64,000 bases of DNA, from NCBI GenBank assembly GCA_015680685.1, contig MNCI01027311.1, positions 62,001-126,000 on the forward strand, written 5' to 3'. Positions 24,950 to 35,664 of this stretch are shown here, in pieces (the stretch's first letter is position 1; each line of letters opens with the position of its first letter). Origin of the DNA: Gnetum montanum (taxonomy: Eukaryota; Streptophyta; Gnetopsida; Gnetales; Gnetaceae). The notes under the pieces were generated by a model that worked only from the letters and a program-made list of their open reading frames with translations, did no database searches and had not been told where the DNA came from. The position numbers and the translations under genes are program-made.

Positions 24950-25560
24950 AAGGAAGATGGAATGCCAGTTGCATCCAAACTCTTATGCAAGTAAGAGAGG
25001 TTCCTCCCAAGCTTTCCAATAGCTTGTGCAAAGGATCAAAAAGGATTCTTCAATGACAAACTAATCTAGGCACCCATGAATCTTGATCTTCTTAGAAATC
25101 AAAATTCTTCCTTCTTTTGTTTTTGTGTTCTAGTGCTAGCTCCTACTTTAGCTACATGTGAAATACCCCTCTTCTCAACATATTCACTGAGAATCCTCTT
25201 GCCTTTGAGTAATGAAATCTCTAGAATAGGTACACCCCTCTAATGAATCAATAGGCTGATGAGATAGAGATGCCCAAGGATTCTTTCCTTGGCATACAGA
25301 CTTAGGATGGCCCGATATAGTGTATGCCCCAAATCTAGTAGTAATCCTATAAGAAGATAATAAAGTACATATGCTTGGGGTGGTAATAGATAACTATAAC
25401 TTCCCCCTTTCACCAAGATATTATATAATACAATAAGAGATAAGGTGGAATCATCAAGAGTCATCACGATCCTCTCAACATGACCTCTTTCAAAAGTAAC
25501 ATCTTTTCCAAAAAATACATGATAAAATTCATCATATGAAATAGGCGTGATACATTAGAA
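24950..25560 (-). pseudogene. Reading frame resembling the 'putative plant transposon protein' domain
   Basis: The minus strand reads FDEFYHVFFGKDVTFERGHVE, then VMTLDDSTLSLIVLYNI, then AYVLYYLLIGLLLDLGH and AILSLYAKERILGHLYL. The order (a short FY start, a VRG-like turn, a L-D-x-x-x-L-x-x-I-L block, then a hydrophobic LLY...YAK...L stretch) resembles the domain catalogued as PF20167 in plant repeat-associated proteins. Its biochemical role is unknown. It lies downstream of the copia-type gag where integrase would be expected. Stops and short indels interrupt it. The call rests on pattern memory only. Confidence 0.4.
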
Positions 25561-26289
25561 TAGATGTCTTGCATAGAATCAAAGGTAACTCAAAAGACAA
25601 TGGGACTCAAGATCCCAAGGACTGCATTGAGAACTTGGGGAGAGCTCTCAATGAGAATACCCCCAACCATGGAACTAAATTCTCCAAAAACAAAATTTGT
25701 AATGACAATATTAAAGATACTATTAGAAGGAAGATGTCTTTCCTATGTTTTAAAATTTTAGAATACATCTTCCATACTTAGTAGAAGTCTTTGTCATGAG
25801 GTATGACAACTCAAAGAGATGTATTTGCTCATTAGAAGATGTCTTTCTTTTTGTGAATACATCTTTTCCAAAAATAGGATGGGGTTGGAAAAGTTTGTTA
25901 ATGGACTATAGTCTTAATGAAAGATTGCAAAAGCACAAAAAAACTTACCTCTACTTACCTACTACATTGTCAATGTAATGGTATTCAAAGGACTAGAAAA
26001 TGAGTTTCCTCCATTGAGGATTTTCATCTCAAACATACTTCTTCAATGTGTAAAGCTTGCATTCCTCTTACAAATTTTTTAGTAAGAGTATAATGATTCA
26101 CTTATTCCTACCATTTAATTCTTCATTATTTCCTAGTGCCTATAGTCTTTTGAGTTGACATCCAATCTCCCCTATTATCCTACACAAAATACTTTCTTGA
26201 TGCATTTAATAAGACCGAGGAATCCTATGATATGATCAATTATTTATATGATAATACTTAAGATTGTAATCTCATTATTTATGTCTTAA

Positions 26290-27895
26290 ATTGTACCAAT
26301 AATAGCACCTAATCCTCCTATTGTAGTATAATATATTAGGATGATCAACCCTTTTAGGGTCTTTTTGAAAAATGAGTGCTTCCTCTAATTTTGATGTATT
26401 AGCTTTTGCTTCCAGAGGATCATTTGATTGTGATGTGTTTATAGGAGGTGGTTTCTCTTGTGTGTAAAATTCTAGAACACTCTTATCATGCAGACTTCTT
26501 CCTTGTCCCAGTATCATTCAAAGGGATTCCTTTCTGCTTGTGAATCTTTCATTTATTAGTTTGACATCTATAACTTCCACTGTGGGTTGTTCTAAGGAAG
26601 AGGTTAGCTTTTCATTCTGAACCCTTGGGTTTGAGAGTTATTTAGTAAGATCAAAAAGAGTAAAATTCAACAAAGATATTTCTTAATCTATAGAATTGAC
26701 TTGTTTATTTAACTTATTACAAAAACTTTGAAATGATAGAAGCTCATTACATAAAAGATCAAACCTCTCTTCATCATTAAGATCCTCATCTAATGAATCA
26801 ACATTATCATTAGTGAGGTCATGTAGATGAGATGTGACTTTTACTATCATCTTCCACTTCTTCCTCACTCTACTTCCCATCATTCCAACCTATATAGAAG
26901 TTGGATTTATTTACTTCTTAAATCTATTTTTTCTTGGGTTGCATCCTAAAATTGCTAGGACATTCAAAGGGTATATGGCCTCTTCCTCCACAAACCCAAC
27001 ATTCTATAGAAGAGAAACCTAAATTAGAGTTCAAACAATTCTTGCCTCTTTCTTGTTGATATTTACCTTTTTTGATAATGTTTAAATCTTTGTTTATATG
27101 TTCCTTTGTTCCTTCTTTTTATCAATCATTGTAGCTTCCTAGTGAAAAAGACAATCTCATTTTCACTGCCCTCATCATGCTCATTAAGCTCCTTCTCCTT
27201 GGAGGTAGTCTTCAATGTAATGGATATTTCTTGGATAGCTTATTTACTTATGAGATTCATTTCATAAGTAATGAGAGCACTTTTAAGCTCTTAAAATTTC
27301 AAAGTTGAGAAATCTCTAATTTCTTTCATGGCCATAACCTTAGGTCTAAACTCTGGTTGAAGAATTCTGATGATTTTAATGATCACATTGCTTTCAGGAA
27401 AATCTTTACCAATACCTCTAATAGTTACAATAATATCATCATCTCTAAAGAAAATGTTTATCTTCTCACCTTCTATCATTTTAAGCTTATCGTATTCAAT
27501 TTGCAAGACTAACAATTTTGATTGCTTAACAATAGACGTTCATTCATATGTAGCTTCTAAAATTTATCAACTTTCCTTGGCCATTCTACATCTTGCTACT
27601 ATATTAAATTTAGATTTATTCAAGGCATAATATAAACAATTATTTACTCTAGAATCAAACATGAACTTATCTTTCTTCTTGTGTATCCAATTGTTTCAAG
27701 GCTTGATGATGTCAGTGGAGTTGTCGATAGGAAGAGTGTAGGCTTAAAGGATTAACTCCTAAAATTCAAACTCCATGGTCTCAAAGAATCCTTGAATTCT
27801 AGCTTTCTAGTAAGTGAAGTCAAATCCATCAAAGATGGGTGGATTTCTATAGGATGTCCCCTCCATTTTTCACTCTTTAATGTTAATGATGTAGA
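26290..27895 (-). pseudogene. Ty1/copia gag with intact zinc knuckle motif
   Basis: Near the start the minus strand reads FDGFDFTYWKARIQGFFETM, like the N-terminal block of plant copia gag. The frame at 27,291-27,515 reads a UBN2-type gag core (LQIEYDKLKMIEGEKINIF and ILQPEFRPKVMAMKEIRD). A CX2CX4HX4C zinc knuckle, CWVCGGRGHIPFEC, lies at 26,960-27,001 in another frame. Downstream coding shows an acidic stretch (NDNVDSLDEDLNDEERFDLL) and then decayed sequence. Gag would form the virus-like particle and bind element RNA through the knuckle. The frames are split by stops and frameshifts, so it is not functional. Confidence 0.8.
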
Positions 27896-27896
27896 A

Positions 27897-27917
27897 GAGT
27901 ACCAAGCTTTGATACCA
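27897..27917 (-). other. Primer-binding site, tRNA-iMet type
   Basis: The minus strand reads TGGTATCAAAGCTTGG, against the standard plant initiator-Met site TGGTATCAGAGCCTGG. It is 9 bp inside the 5' LTR end, the typical arrangement for Ty1/copia. Confidence 0.85.
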
Positions 27918-27926
27918 CTAGTGGAT

Positions 27927-28957
27927 TGTTGAACATAGAAAGGGGGGATTGAATAAATTTTCCAAATTAAAATTATTTTAGATAAAGTGCACACACCAAA
28001 TTTAACATGGTTCCCAAACTTGGGTAGTCCACACTCAAAGGGTAGTTCACAAGCACACCTTTGGACTTTATTGCTCTCAAATGTGGTTTGAAGGGTATCA
28101 CAACCTATAAAAGCTCTAAGATTTACTCTAGAGTGATTTGATGCTATAAATCCACTTAACCCTACAAGGTCAAAATAAGCTTAGAATATGGTTTCCATGA
28201 TCCTAAAATCTTTACAACTTAAGCTCCATTCTAGAGCATTCTAGCGCTAAACCAATACTCGATGCAGTAGGATCTCAACAAGCTCAAGAAAGATTCCTTC
28301 CTAAAAGAAGCACATCAACCCTATAAGGAAACACGGAAGAATAATAATTATAAGGGATAAATGTAACTTAGTTTTATAATCCTTTTACTTGAGGTATAGC
28401 TCACATTACAATAGACAAAAGATAGTACAATGAGGAGCAACAATGATTATAATGATTGTCAAATGATTACACAATGAAAGTAAAATAATTTGCACATTTC
28501 CCAATGAGAATGAAATCTTCTTATAGCCACTATGTTTCCAAATTCATCTTGGAACTCATGAAATGGGTAGCTAATGGTCATGGAATATGCCTTCTTCATG
28601 ACTAAGATATCTTTCCACATTTGGCCTCCATTCTAGGAAGACATCTTGTTCTAGTGAAAGACATATTTCTATAACTAGCCTTTATTATAGGAAGATGTCC
28701 TTGTCTAATGAAATACATCTACCATTTTATAGAGACATCTTCACTTGTGCTACCTTCAATTCTACCAAAACATCCACTATTTCTTAGAGACATCTTTCTT
28801 CAACCTTTCCTTGCACTTGAATTCTTTGTTCCTTGTTCATGTTCTTGAGCTTTCACAAGCCTTCTTATCTTAATCCATATTATTGTCCTACAAACACAAC
28901 AACATAGACAACATTTAACTCCATTTTACTTAATGTTTTGACATACCAAAAGGTCCA
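27927..28957 (-). repeat. 5' LTR of the copia-type element
   Basis: It aligns with 22,801-23,828. On the minus strand it starts TGGACCTTTTGG at 28,957 and ends GTTCAACA at 27,927. It has the same U3 AGATGTCT/AGACATCT motifs at 28,590-28,800. Visible differences between the LTRs are many and mostly transitions, so the insertion is not recent. Confidence 0.75.
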
Positions 28958-29760
28958 CAGAGCCAAAAAGTAGATGTATTGACATTAAGAGGTACTGGAG
29001 CTACACTGGCTAGCATGGCTCCAACTTGTGTAATGTTCCCAATAAGGTTTTACACACATAACAACCTTCAAATGACATTAAAACTAAATTGTATGAACAT
29101 ATCACTACAAAGCCATAGTTTCAACTACAATTTAACCATATTTTGATCCTATAGTCATCAAAGCTAGGGTAGTCATACCAAGATCCCCTCTGCCCACACT
29201 AGCCAGTCTGGCTTTGGATGGATGAGACCTTGAAACCTACTTCCAATGTAAGTTTTGACCTTCAAAATGACTCATTTTTATTGTTATGATCCTGCATTGC
29301 CTTTTGAATTCCATAGAACACCAATTTTGATCCTTTGGATGTCATAAATTAAATTCACCTTAGTAGCCATGCTAGCCAGCATTGCTCAAGCATGGATGGC
29401 AATTCTAGGCTTCAATGTAACTTCCAAAGGCTATAATCAACACTAGAATGGACCATAATATTTTCCCAACACATTGTGTTGATCATATAGGTCATATGAA
29501 GTTACAAATTGATCAAAATAAATATGGGAAGCCACATTACCATTCCATCTATGCTAGGGGTCACCCCACCCATCTTGGCTAGCATGGATTCAATGTGGGT
29601 CTAGCATAGATGCCTAGAAAAACCTTGGTTTAAACCAAATACTACCCCAAAATAGCCTTTGTAGGTGCCTAAAATTACCTGTCAACTTTGTAGCCTCTTA
29701 CCTTGGTCCAATAAGGAATATAACTAGTAAAAATATAACCATTTTCCTATAAATCTTGAC
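28958..29760. repeat. Degenerate about 185-bp tandem array (right part)
   Basis: This continues the array seen at 21,400-22,800, with CTAGCCAG(C/T)-type phrases near 28,995, 29,190, 29,370 and 29,560. Its split by the copia-type element dates the array before that insertion. Confidence 0.55.
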
Positions 29761-30320
29761 CTTCTTTCACCACATGACCTTGTTTCATGATGTTTCAACT
29801 TATTTTGACCTTGTTATGAATTATTGATATTATTATCATCAGTTGATCTCATGCAGCTTCTACATAACTTTAGTTTCATCATATCTAGCTTATTTTCTCT
29901 ATCATGGCCTCTATTGATCTTTGTTTAGCCTTTGATTGATGTTAAGTGATGGCATTTAACCATACTTGATCATCATTTGTCATCTTGTTCCCATGGCTTG
30001 CCAAGGCCTTAATTTGGCAACATGGCTCGCTAAGGCATAAAATTGGCAAAATTGTAACCATAGTTGACCTTATTTTTGATACTTTCATTATACTTTGACT
30101 TGTTTTATTCTTGTTTGACCTCTATTTGACCTTATGTGATCTTTTTTCCATCTTATTTATCTTTACCTACCTCTTATAACCTTACTTGACCTTGTTTGCA
30201 TCTTATTTAACCTTGAAATAGCATGTGTTTGCATAGTTACTAAGATATGTTATATCATTCTAGCATTATTTACTCATTTTTACCTAGTTTCCACTTAATG
30301 AGTTTATGATTGATATGTAG
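29760..30320 (+). repeat. TTGACC(T/A)T-rich stretch upstream of element D polymerase
   Basis: Several copies of TTGACCTT and close variants occur at 29,755-30,215 with irregular spacing, in a T-rich setting. The stretch ends in GATATGTAG just before the polymerase frame, which looks like a 3' splice site. Ogre elements of the Tat lineage are known to splice an intron between protease and reverse transcriptase, so an acceptor here would fit. Confidence 0.4.
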
Positions 30321-31450
30321 GATTGAAGTATGTGTAGCTAGGAGCAAATCAATTTGCCTTTGAGCCTAAATGAACCCCATGGTGATGTTGAATGGTGCAT
30401 TGATCCTAATTTCCTAGATCTTGAGCCTAAGAGTCTTATTAACCATATACCTTCTATAGAGAATCCTTTAGAGTAGCTTGAAAGCCTAGTCAAGACCTTT
30501 GACTTGAAGGCTAGTGACATTACCAAAAACTCTCTGGCTGAGGTTACTATCACAACACATAGTGGTGAGGAGAAAATCCTAAAACTAATTTCCTCACTAG
30601 AACCACAGTAGGCTCAAGACATCACCAAAGTTATACCATACAACATTAACACCTTTTCCTAGTCATACAAGGATATGCCAGGTCTTAAACCATGCTTAGT
30701 GCAACATAACATCCTACTTGAGCCTAGCATTAGACCAATCAAGCAAAAGATTCTTAACATTAGACTTGATTTGGCCTTAGCAGTTCATGATGAAATCATA
30801 AAACTATATTAATCTAGTTTCATTAGAGTTGTTTATTACATGGAATGGATGTCCAACGTAGTTCTAGTCCGTAAGAAAAATGGGAGTATGTGCATTTACA
30901 TTGATTTTCAAGTCCTAAATAAGGAAACAAACAAAGATGATTTTCCTTTACATAGGATTGATCAACTTATCAATACTGCAACTAGACATGCCTTATTATC
31001 CTTAATGAATGGATTCTCAAGATACAACTAGATTAGGATTAACCTAGAGCATCAAATTACACCAAAATTCATGATCCCTTGGAGTACCTTTTGTTACACT
31101 ATGATGTCCTTTAGCCTAAAGAATGCATGAGCAATCTACCAAAGAGCTATGATGTATATCTTTAGTGACTAAATGCTATGCTTGCTTAATGATTACATAG
31201 ATGATATAGTTGTTAAGTCCAAAGTTGTTGGTAACCATGCACATGACCTTGACCTTGTGCTTAAATGATGTCTCAAGTATGAGCTTAGGCTTAACCCTAA
31301 GAAGTGTATCTTTGGCATTCAAACCAATAAGATGCTTAGCTTTGTAGTATCTAAAGCAAGAACACATGTTGATCCTGGTAAGCTTAAGGCCATATCCAAC
31401 TTCGCAACACCAACTAACCTTAAGAAGCCTTGAGGATTATAAGTTAGATT
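30320..31450 (+). pseudogene. Reverse transcriptase of element D
   Basis: A linker to the polymerase is readable from about 30,340 and contains SYKDMPGLKPCLVQHNILL. The polymerase blocks follow: VVLVRKKNGSMCIYIDFQ, FPLHRIDQLIN, LLSLMNGFSRYN, then the catalytic NDYIDDIVVKSK near 31,181-31,216 with both aspartates kept. Next come KKCIFGIQTNKMLSFVVS and VDPGKLKAI. Compared with intact relatives (a PFGLKNAxATYQR block), FSLKNAxAIYQRAM is recognisable but carries a stop. Stops, mostly TAG where relatives have Gln or Trp, break the frame at least six times. Confidence 0.85.
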
Positions 31451-31489
31451 ATAATTTATCTATAGGTTTATTACTAAGCTTACAAATAA

Positions 31490-31840
31490 GTTATAATCCA
31501 TGCAATACTTGCTTAAGAAAGGAGTTCACTATGAGCAGACCAGTCAATGCGAAGAAGCCTTTGAAAACCTTAACCAAGAATTAGCAAAACTACCAACAAT
31601 CTATCCTCCACAAGAAGAAAAACCTTTTGACATATACCGTGCTATCTCTAACATGTCTATTGCCTCTCTACTCTATCAGAAATGAGGTAACAAAGCGAAG
31701 TTACCCATATACTACCTAAGCCATGAACTAGTTGCCCATAAGACCTGATACACCGAAGTAGAGAACTATTGTCTAGCCCTAGTCTTTTCATTGAAGAAAT
31801 GAAGACACTACCTCTTTAGAAGCTAGGTCATTGTCATTTA
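31490..31840 (+). pseudogene. First RNase H domain of element D
   Basis: The plus strand reads CEEAFENLNQELAKLPTIYPP, then PFDIYRAISNMSIASLLYQK, then YTEVENYCLALVFSLKK. This is the gypsy-type RNase H that follows the polymerase. Two or more stops are present. Confidence 0.75.
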
Positions 31841-31949
31841 CAAAGACAATGTGATTAGAGCCATCATGACCAATAGCTATGAAAGTAGCCATATAGCCCA
31901 TTGGAAAGCCATAACCATGAAGTTTGATCTACATTATATTTTTCAAGGA

Positions 31950-32490
31950 TTAATGAAAGTTCAAGCTATAGTTGCACAACTTATTATTTTACCAATAGAA
32001 GACCATGCAACCATTGATTCCAAGTTCCCTGAAAAACATATTAACATTGTTAGACAAGTTCCCAAGCGCTATGAGGTGGTCATGCACCTTGATGGAGCTT
32101 CAACTATTCATGGGGCTAGTGTTGTTGCCATTATAACATTCCCATCTAGTGAAATCCAACCCTTCACCTATCAGTTTGAGTTCCCTTGTACCAACAATGT
32201 AGTGAAATATGAGGGTTTGATTAGAGGAATGATGGTAGCTCATGACCAAGGAATAAAATACTTAATGATCAAGGATGATTCACAACTTGTGGTTAACCAA
32301 GAAACCAAGGTTTATGCATGTAAATCCAAAAATTTGCAACCTTACTATGACCTAGGAAATAAATTAATACAACAATTTATAAACATTAATATCCAACATG
32401 TACCCTGAAACGAGAATACTATAGCTAACACCATTGCAACCTTAGCTCCCAGTTTGATGCTAGATTTATTTAGCAAGTTACCTTTCTTAA
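31950..32490 (+). pseudogene. Second (archaeal-type) RNase H of element D
   Basis: Within the open stretch 31,851-32,408 the protein reads VVMHLDGASTIHGASVVAII, then FEFPCTNNVVKYEGLIRGM and IKYLMIKDDSQLVVNQ. This matches the additional RNase H (LxFDGSS...EFPCTNNEAEYEAL...GDSxLVVNQ) diagnostic for the Tat lineage of plant Ty3/gypsy elements. The first Asp and the late Asp are present. The central Glu pair of NEAEYE reads NVVKYE, with only one Glu left, so activity is doubtful even within this open segment. Confidence 0.85.
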
Positions 32491-32779
32491 CTATGGATGT
32501 GCTATTTCCATAATGTAGAACATTGAGGAAAACTCCATAGCCATAGTTCATACTGGTTCTGCAAGGGAGTCATTTGATGATATCAAGTTTTACCTTATGA
32601 ATGGTGCACCTTCGCAAGGTGTGAATGCTACTCAAAAGGATGCTATATGTAAATAATCAAAATAGTATGTCATCATAGGTGATAATAAATTATGCTAATA
32701 ATATTTATGTGCTTGGAAAAAATTAAAGCCCACATAGTCCTAAAGAAATTTCATGAGGACATATAGGACCTAGAGCCAC

Positions 32780-33621
32780 CATCCCTGCAAAGATCAAGTG
32801 GTTAGGCTATTATTAGTCCTATATCAAAAGTGACTACCTAAAGAAGGTCATGTCTTTTGACACTTGCCAACAACATAGAAACCTTTTACATGCACCGTCA
32901 ACTAAGTTACATACCACTCAAATAACTTGGTCATTTCCATGATGGGGGTTGGATATCATTAGACCTATAACACCTAAGCCTTCTACTAGGCATAGTTTCA
33001 TCATCACTACAACCAAGTAATTTATGAAGTGGGTTGAGGCTATTCCTATAAGAAAGATAACATCTCAAAAAGTTTGTAAATTTGTATTGGATAACATAGT
33101 AACTTGTTTTGGCATACCTATGACCACAACCATAGATAGTGGATCATAATTTAATCACTAAGAAATGAGAAAATTTTATCAAGACCTACGCATTAAGCAT
33201 TTATTCTGATCATCATACTACCTCTAAACCAATAGGAAATCTAAAGTAAGAAATAAATCCATCATAAATTATTTGAAGATGCTAAACAACAACAAACACA
33301 AGTGGCATGAGTGGCTTATCCATGCACTTTGGGCCTACTGAATCACATTCTGAACTGCAACCAGTGTAATCTCATATAGCCTAGCCTATGGTTTTGAAGC
33401 ATATTTTCCTCTTGAATTGTAGGTTCCATCACTCCAAGTATCCTTATCAAACTTAATTAATGATGAAAAAAATAAGGAGCTACGCATCATAGACGTAGAC
33501 TTAGTGGAAGAGAAATGGGTGCAAACTCTTGCTCATGTCGAGTCATATTAGGAAAGGCAAAATGGAAACACCACCATAACCTAAACAAATTCAAGATCAA
33601 GGAAGGGAACCTGATCCTCAA
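32780..33621 (+). pseudogene. Integrase of element D, N-terminal part
   Basis: Readable blocks are FDTCQQHRNLLHAPS (end of the zinc-binding region), WWGLDIIRPITP (first catalytic Asp kept), FMKWVEAIPIRKITS, and TTTIDSGSxFNH (second Asp kept, with a stop). A WHEWLIHALWAY block follows. The frame continues into KFKIKEGNLILN at 33,580-33,621, where element B2 begins. The joining codons resume at 60,777. Confidence 0.8.
33617..33621. other. Target-site duplication CTCAA, left of B2
   Basis: CTCAA directly precedes the B2 LTR end and is repeated at 60,772-60,776 on the other side. Confidence 0.85.
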
Positions 33622-35649
33622 TGTAGCATCTAAAAATGTTGGTGGCTGGAACACAGAGAGAGGTTATCAAGTGTATAGCCTAATCCTAAGTCTGTGGGAG
33701 AGTTGTGTTGAAGGAAATGGAAATGGGATGTCTTGAATGGTCTGGTCTATCAGATAGGAACTATCTAGTGTCTAATAACCATTTACAAATAGTGATTTTA
33801 GAGCATCACATGCAAGAGTTAGAACAAGCAGGAACGCAACATGCATAACAACAGAAGCATATCAATGTGTGTGTCTTAATGCATCCTCATAATAGAAATA
33901 AACATGTATGCTAATAGTTTAAAATATGTGCTATAGAAAAATAAAATGAGAGTTCAAGTGAGGAAATGCACTACCCCAAAATTGGGGGACATGAATTTGG
34001 ATCAAATGATGTGTACAACCGATACACAATGTTACACATGCACAGCTAGGTAGTGAGGAAATATGGTCATAGTCCCTAGGTCATTACAAATGTGGTGCTG
34101 ATAGAAATAAGCTAAAGCTTGCTAGGCTGATAGTTGCTATGTTGTGCAGGTGTGGGGTGTAGGTTTCATGATCAAGTGTGATAGTGAGGCAGAGATTAGG
34201 AATGCTCTTAATACTTAGATTTGCCACTCATTAACCTTTTGTTTGCCAATCGCCTACCAAATCCAACCCTTAGAATGTTGATTACTAGAGTGTTAATAGA
34301 GCTAGGGTTGGAGGGAGATGTGGTTTGGATGCCACATGTCCTAGGTCCTACATAGCATCAATATGAATGTGTCACGCTGATGTGCTATGATTAAAGTGTG
34401 GTGCTACGCTCAATAAGACAAGAATAAGGACTGAAAACTTGCCAAACTATGACCATATTGTCCAAACCACATGTGCCAAAATCTGAAGAACTAACATGTT
34501 TTCACAAAAATTCCTAGAACAAAAGAAAATTGGAGCCTACGCTCTAGGACTACGTCTTCCCTCCTCTTTTGAGTAGGATCAAGTGTAGGTACAACTTTGG
34601 GGACCAACAGGGTGTGCAAAAAACAAAGAAAACTGTTGATCTTGGTCATTGGAGAGATGCTAAAGTAGGAATAAAGGTCAATTATGAGCTCTATAAACTT
34701 TTGGAGGAATTCAGAGGCTTTTTCCAAGTGTTATGCTATCTATGCTATTCAATGTAATGAAGTGTAGCATGAACACTTAGAAAGATTTTGCAATTTTGGC
34801 CTACTACATTGTCTATGCTACACAATGTAGTAGAGCATAGCACCCATTTTCCAATGAATTTCATCAAAAATTGAAAAAACTACTTTGAGATTCAGCAAGG
34901 CAAGCAACTTTAGCAACCAGAAACTACACTTTTCATGTCAAAAGAGCATGATACCTCTTCATTTCATACTTGGGAAATTTTTGACCCTAGAACCTTTGCT
35001 ACACTATCTATGCTATGCAACGTAGCATAGTGTAACATCTAACATTGAATGAATTTTTACCAAACTTGTAATGCTTTTTCATTGGACTCTGATCATGATC
35101 TAAGGATGAAGTAGGATAGGTAGCCTTGGAGGTCAAAGAATTGCCAAATGAACCTTCGATGTTCAATCCAACACCTAGGAAAATTTTAGTCCACGTGGCC
35201 TGCTATGCTATCTACGCTGTGTAGCGTAGCGGAGTGTAACAGGTCCAAAGGTAGAAAATTTGCTGAACTATTTTGTACATCCTAAGCACTTTTGACAACT
35301 CCTAGCCTAGTACCCAGGTGGACTGGTAGCTGGGACATGTGTCAAGCTTGGCAAGCTGAAGATCATAGCAAGCTTGATGGCCCAAAAGATAGAAAATTTG
35401 CTAAACTATTTAGTCCATCCTCAATGCCCTTTTTCTGCAAACAGGCCTTGGAAATGGGTGCTACGCTAACTATGCCGAGGATCATTGTAGATAGACTTAG
35501 AAAAAACTTTGCAAACATTAAGACTTCTAGGGTGACATGATATCTATGTGGCATAGCGTGACACCATACCTAGAGAAATTTCACCCAAGTTTCAATGCTT
35601 AGACAAATCTAATGTTGAGTCTTGAGAGCCCAAAATTAGTGATGTTTCA
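33622..35649 (-). repeat. 3' LTR of B2
   Basis: On the minus strand it begins TGAAACATCAC at 35,649 and ends TACA at 33,622. It aligns with 58,737-60,771 throughout. The U3 side holds four diverged hairpin-forming blocks of CTATGCTA/TAGCATAG type (near 34,735, 34,805, 35,000 and 35,205). The TATA position near 34,295 has decayed to TTAATA. Confidence 0.85.
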
Positions 35650-35664
35650 CTAGCCCCTCTTTGT
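35650..35664 (-). other. Polypurine tract of B2
   Basis: The minus strand reads AAAGAGGGGCTAG directly before the LTR start TGAAACATC. The young element has AAAGAGGGGCCAA and element D has AAAGAGGGGTGAA at the same place. Confidence 0.85.

Larger units (their letters stand above)
22801..28957 (-). mobile_element. Ty1/copia-type element, LTR-flanked, gag without pol
   Basis: Two direct repeats of about 1.03 kb (22,801-23,828 and 27,927-28,957) bound a 4.1-kb interior. On the minus strand the right LTR is 5' and is followed by a tRNA-iMet primer site and a copia gag with zinc knuckle. A PF20167-like reading frame comes next, then a polypurine tract before the left LTR. I could not recognise integrase or reverse transcriptase in 23,850-26,270, and 4.1 kb is too short for a full copia interior. 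It therefore looks like a non-autonomous derivative. No matching target duplication was found (CAGAG on the right; no clear partner on the left). Confidence 0.75.

Noticed and set aside
22796-28962. Five-base target duplication for the copia-type element
   Set aside because: The right flank is CAGAG; the left flank near 22,796-22,800 reads differently. The ends are probably decayed, so no duplication is claimed.
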